Origin: Corallococcus sp. AS-1-6
GTDB lineage: Bacteria; Myxococcota; Myxococcia; Myxococcales; Myxococcaceae
Assembly (NCBI RefSeq): GCF_020037015.1
Contig: NZ_JAIQDE010000035.1
Span: 21,750-85,749 of the forward strand
DNA: 64,000 nt
Direction of reading: 5' to 3'
Part shown: positions 61,334-64,000 of the stretch, piece after piece
Position numbering within the stretch: position 1 is the stretch's first letter
Layout: every line of letters begins with the position of its first letter
The notes under the pieces: generated by a model
Seen by the model: only the letters and a program-made list of their open reading frames with translations
The model's database searches: none
What the model was told of the DNA's origin: nothing
Translations under genes and position numbers: made by a program

Positions 61334-61445
61334 GGGAGGCCTGGGAAACCGTCGGGGGGACGGGGCATTCCTGGTGGGAAGGGGGGCGGGTGGGCGGGCG
61401 TGCGCCGGGCGTGAAAACGGGGAGGCCCGGGGCTAAAGCTAGAGC

Positions 61446-62102
61446 ATGTTCTTCACGTCCCCGAAGAAGTTGAGGCTCCCCACTCCGCAGGAGGCGCTGC
61501 CGGGCCGTCCGCAGGAGATGCCGGTTCCGCAGAAGCACACCGTGCTGGGCACCCCGCTGAAGGGGCCGGTGCCGGAGGGCTTTGAAACAGCCGTCTTCGG
61601 CATGGGCTGCTTCTGGGGGGTGGAGCGCAAGTTCTGGCAGGTGCCGGGCGTGTACTCCACGGCGGTGGGCTACGCGGGGGGGCTGACGCCGAACCCCACA
61701 TACGAAGAGGTCTGCTCGGGGCTCACGGGCCACAATGAGGTCGTGCGCGTGGTGTACGACCCGGCGAAGGTCACGTACGCGCAGTTGCTGAAGGTCTTCT
61801 GGGAGAACCACGACCCGACGCAGGGCATGCGCCAGGGCAACGACGCGGGCACCCAGTACCGCTCCGGCATCTACTACGCGAACGACGCGCAGAAGCGCGC
61901 CGCGGAGGAGACGCGCCAGACGTACCAGGGCGCGCTCAACGCGAAGGGCCTGGGAGGCATCACCACGGAAATCCTCCCGGCGCCGGCCTTCTATTACGCC
62001 GAGGACTACCACCAGCAGTACCTGCAGAAGAACCCGGGCGGCTACTGCGGCGTCGGAGGCACCGGCGTGAGCTGCCCCATCGGCGTGGGCGTCAGCGCCT
62101 GA
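61446..62102 (+). CDS. msrA: Peptide-methionine (S)-S-oxide reductase MsrA
   Basis: This 218-aa enzyme repairs oxidised methionine (S-sulfoxide) using thioredoxin. The catalytic motif GCFWG has Cys55, followed by [41 protein letters not shown] and the [27 protein letters not shown] block, both hallmarks of MsrA. The C-terminal tail [16 protein letters not shown] supplies resolving cysteines. The 45-residue N-terminal extension is soluble and contains no signal peptide, so the enzyme is cytoplasmic. The gene stands alone. It is divergent from the M20 gene and is followed by a hairpin. Confidence 0.96.
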   Translation: MFFTSPKKLRLPTPQEALPGRPQEMPVPQKHTVLGTPLKGPVPEGFETAVFGMGCFWGVERKFWQVPGVYSTAVGYAGGLTPNPTYEEVCSGLTGHNEVVRVVYDPAKVTYAQLLKVFWENHDPTQGMRQGNDAGTQYRSGIYYANDAQKRAAEETRQTYQGALNAKGLGGITTEILPAPAFYYAEDYHQQYLQKNPGGYCGVGGTGVSCPIGVGVSA

Positions 62103-62114
62103 CGTCTGCGTCAA

Positions 62115-62155
62115 GCGGGGCCCGCGCTCTTCCGGACACGGGCCCCGCATGCTTC
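62115..62155 (+). terminator. Hairpin after msrA, possible terminator
   Basis: Arms GCGGGGCCCG (62115-62124) and CGGGCCCCGC (62139-62148) form a perfect 10-bp stem. The following ATGCTTCTC is only weakly T-rich, so termination may be partial. Confidence 0.5.
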
Positions 62156-62286
62156 TCAACGCCCGTCGTCTCCTCGCTGTCCCGCACCACACGCGGGCCA
62201 TGCTTCCGCTGCCCTGGTGTGCCATCGCGTGCGATGGGCTGACGCCCCCCTCGCGGCATGACGCGAGGCACGGAGGAGGCCCGCGC

Positions 62287-63509
62287 ATGATGGACGACGC
62301 ACCCCGGCTGTGGACCCGCAGGCGCATGCTGGGAGCCACGGGGGGGACTCCTCACCGCGAGCGCGTGGATGCCTCCGGCGCTCGCCGCCGCGCCGCAGGT
62401 GAAGCTGCCGGACACCTTCGCCAAGACCGAGCGCGAGCGTCCCGGCCCGCCCAACCCTCAGCCCGAATCCGAGCGCGTGGTCTGGGCCGTGGTGGGCCTG
62501 GGCCACCTGTCGCTCGAGGAGCTCCTCCTCGCATTCGGACAGATGAAGCGCGGCAGGCTGGTAGCGTTGGTGAGCGGAGACCGCGCGAAGGCCTCTACGA
62601 CTACAAGTCTTTTGATCAAATCAAAGGCACTCCAGAAGTGCAGGCCGTCTACATCGTCCTGCCCAACAGCATGCACGCGGAGTTCACCGTGCGCGCGGCG
62701 CAGGCGGGCAAGCACGTTTTCTGCGAGAAGCCCATGGCCAACTCATCTGCGGAGTGCCGGCAGATGATCGACGCCTGCAAGAAGGCGGACCGCAAGCTGG
62801 GCATCGCCTACCGCCTCCAGTACGAACCGCACCACCGCGCGGTCATCCAGATGGCGTGCGACAAGGAACTGGGCACGCTCAAGCCCTTCACCGCCAACAA
62901 CGGCCAGAACCAGGGCGAGCCCAACCAGTGGCGCCACAAGAAGGCACTCGCTGGCGGCGGCGCCCTGGCGGACGTGGGCATCTACTGCCTCTCCGCCGCG
63001 CGCTACTTCAGCGGCGAGGAGCCCACGGAGGTGATGGGCTTCAGCCACAGCCCCCCAACGACCCGCGCTTCAAGGAGGTGGAGGAGTCCCTCGCCTTCCA
63101 CATGCGCTTCCCCTCCGGCTTCCAGGCGCACTGCACCAGCCACTACAGCACGCACGAGACCAAGGATCTGCGGCTGATGGGCACGGACGGCTGGGCGTCC
63201 ATGGACCCCGGCTTCGCCTACAGCGGGCTGCGCCTGCGCGTGGGCCTGAAGTCCAAGTCCTTCCCCAAGGCGAACGACACGGTGGAGCGCGGCTTCAGCC
63301 AGCCCAGCCAGTTCGCCAGAGAGATGGACCACTTCTCGCGCTGCGTGCAGGAGAACGTCATCCCGCACACGCCGGGCGAGGAAGGCCTCGCGGACATGCG
63401 CATCATTGAAGCGCTCTACCGCTCCGCTCGAGAGGGCAAGGCCGTGAAGCTGGAGGCCGTGAAGAAGCTGGATGCATTCCGCAGCCCGCCTCCCAAAGAA
63501 GAAGGCTGA
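62287..63509 (+). pseudogene. Broken Tat-exported Gfo/Idh/MocA oxidoreductase
   Basis: The start ATG 62287 has GGAGGAGG upstream. The product would begin with a twin-arginine signal (TRRRMLGATGG, then LLTASAWMPPALAA in another frame), followed by a Gfo/Idh/MocA oxidoreductase as in glucose-fructose oxidoreductase. VVWAVVGLGHLSLEELLLAF is the NADP motif and GKHVFCEKPMA the signature, and the C-terminal domain runs to 63509. Three lesions break it. A seven-G run (62340-62346) needs one G fewer. About a dozen codons are missing near 62590-62596, between DRAKA and LYDYKSFD. A six-C run (63051-63056) needs one C more. The two homopolymer shifts could be sequencing errors, but the deletion looks real. 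Confidence 0.82.
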
Positions 63510-63660
63510 GCCCCACCAGGCCGCCAGCGGTCCGTGAACAAACCCCGCGACCCGAAGTTCTCCGCGAGGACGCACGCCTCACGGAGCGCGGCGATGGGGT
63601 GCGTGCACGGACGGCAGGGCGGAAACCGGGCAGAGGCATCTGCCCGGGCTCGGTTCCCCC

Positions 63661-63801
63661 GAAACCTGTCCGACTGTCGGCCCCGCTTCCGCCGCATGGG
63701 TCGTGACGCCGTGCGTGCGCGACCGCCAAGGTGGGGCACGGACAGAGGCCCCCGCCCGGGACCGGTTGCCTCAAAACCTGTCCGACAGTCGGACAGGTTT
63801 T
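63661..63801. repeat. Two diverged copies of an intergenic block
   Basis: AAACCTGTCCGACTGTCGG (63662-63680) and AAACCTGTCCGACAGTCGG (63774-63792) differ at one base and lie 112 bp apart. GTCGGGCAGGT at 20-30 of the window resembles the right arm of the same repeat (10 of 11). The motif may be a genome-wide intergenic repeat. Confidence 0.55.
63773..63801. terminator. 29-nt perfect palindrome, probable bidirectional terminator
   Basis: AAAACCTGTCCGAC, a single A, and GTCGGACAGGTTTT form a perfect 14-bp inverted repeat with As before and Ts after. The one-base centre means the real loop takes some stem bases. It could alternatively be an operator for the regulator gene starting about 110 bp downstream. 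Confidence 0.5.
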
Positions 63802-63917
63802 CGCCGCCCGCCGCCCGGGGGCGGGCCCGGCAAGTCCGCGATGCGGAAGGTGGGCCGCACGTCCATGTCAGACCCCTGTGGTGGGATGGCGATGCTGGAA
63901 CGAGGAGGGGGATGGGG

Positions 63918-64000
63918 ATGGAACGGCGAGGACTCGTGGCGTACGTGGAAGCGCAAATCGAACGCGATATCGCGCTGGGGCGGCTGCACCCGAGCGGGCA
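63918..64000 (+). CDS. Probable GntR-family transcriptional regulator, 5' end only
   Basis: The frame from ATG 63918 runs off the window. The 27 visible residues, MERRGLVAYVEAQIERDIAL then GRLHPSG, match the first helix and turn of the GntR winged-helix domain (usually ...I..GRL.PG..LPSE). GAGGAGG lies upstream, and an in-frame ATG at 63912 is an alternative start. Effector class and targets cannot be told. The palindrome at 63773 could be its site or the terminator of the preceding region. Confidence 0.5.
   Translation, partial: MERRGLVAYVEAQIERDIALGRLHPSG

Larger units (their letters stand above)
63510..63911. other. Intergenic region with palindromic repeats
   Basis: I see no convincing protein gene here. 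The stretch contains two diverged copies of a block that ends in AAACCTGTCCGAC, at 63661-63680 and 63772-63801, with a shared CCCGGG...CGGTT stretch before each. The second is part of a 29-nt palindrome. A 31-codon minus-strand frame (63866 to 63771) ends inside the palindrome and is doubtful. Confidence 0.6.

Noticed and set aside
63771..63866. 31-codon minus-strand ORF with a Shine-Dalgarno-like GGGG upstream
   Set aside because: It ends inside the 29-nt palindrome and is mostly Pro/Gly/Arg. Nothing supports translation.

Overview
The window looks like chromosomal DNA of a myxobacterium of the Myxococcus/Corallococcus type. The evidence is very high GC with codon third positions almost all G or C, many long multidomain sensor kinases, many predicted secreted lipoproteins and outer-membrane proteins, a C-terminal Cys/hydrophobic/Arg tail of the MYXO-CTERM kind, and a dense gene layout with GTGA and ATGA stop/start overlaps. 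I see no tRNA, rRNA, CRISPR array or transposase gene.

Region 1 (1-10.6 kb) is the most unusual. After a response regulator, three genes read leftward with coupled junctions (6080 to 795): a small protein, a vWA-like/beta-propeller protein, and a large helical-repeat/beta-propeller protein of the bpX6 type. They match the MoxR-vWA-beta-propeller (bpX) ternary conflict systems. A RavA-like MoxR ATPase in the same orientation lies at 9424-10581, separated from them by four genes. One of these is a visibly lower-GC gene for an EVE-DUF3883 protein, a candidate modification-dependent nuclease, flanked by 25-bp inverted repeats (6127-6151 and 7352-7376). The vWA gene junction also carries an 80-bp tandem duplication that reproduces the stop/start overlap.

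Region 2 (10.6-20.4 kb) holds a beta-barrel protein, two alpha/beta hydrolases, a LysM protein, a MATE exporter, a secreted beta-propeller lipoprotein, a receiver-PilZ regulator and a DnaK-like chaperone. Region 3 (20.7-24.7 kb) holds the F1-ATPase genes atpH and atpA with a histidine-kinase-like gene between them. That protein has lost the phosphoacceptor histidine and the first glycine box.

Region 4 (24.7-41.6 kb) contains a HAD phosphatase, a PAS/GAF kinase, an OmpA-type protein, a MobA-like nucleotidyltransferase, a CBS protein, a lipase-lipoprotein/FadL pair that probably takes up lipids at the cell surface, a SEC-C protein and two neighbouring cyclic-nucleotide-binding-fold proteins. 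Region 5 (41.65-45.6 kb) is a tight four-gene operon of a propeller protein, two lipoproteins and a lipoprotein di-haem cytochrome.

Region 6 (45.7-62.1 kb) has a hybrid kinase, a SprT-like protein without its catalytic Glu, a DUF2203 protein, an NmrA-type reductase, a VAO-family flavoprotein, a repeat protein behind an ECF-like promoter, a TPR protein, an ornithine-cyclodeaminase-family protein, another kinase, an exported M20 peptidase and MsrA. The right end (62.3-64 kb) holds a broken Tat-exported Gfo/Idh/MocA oxidoreductase, a 400-bp intergenic stretch with a 29-nt palindrome, and the start of a probable GntR-family regulator.
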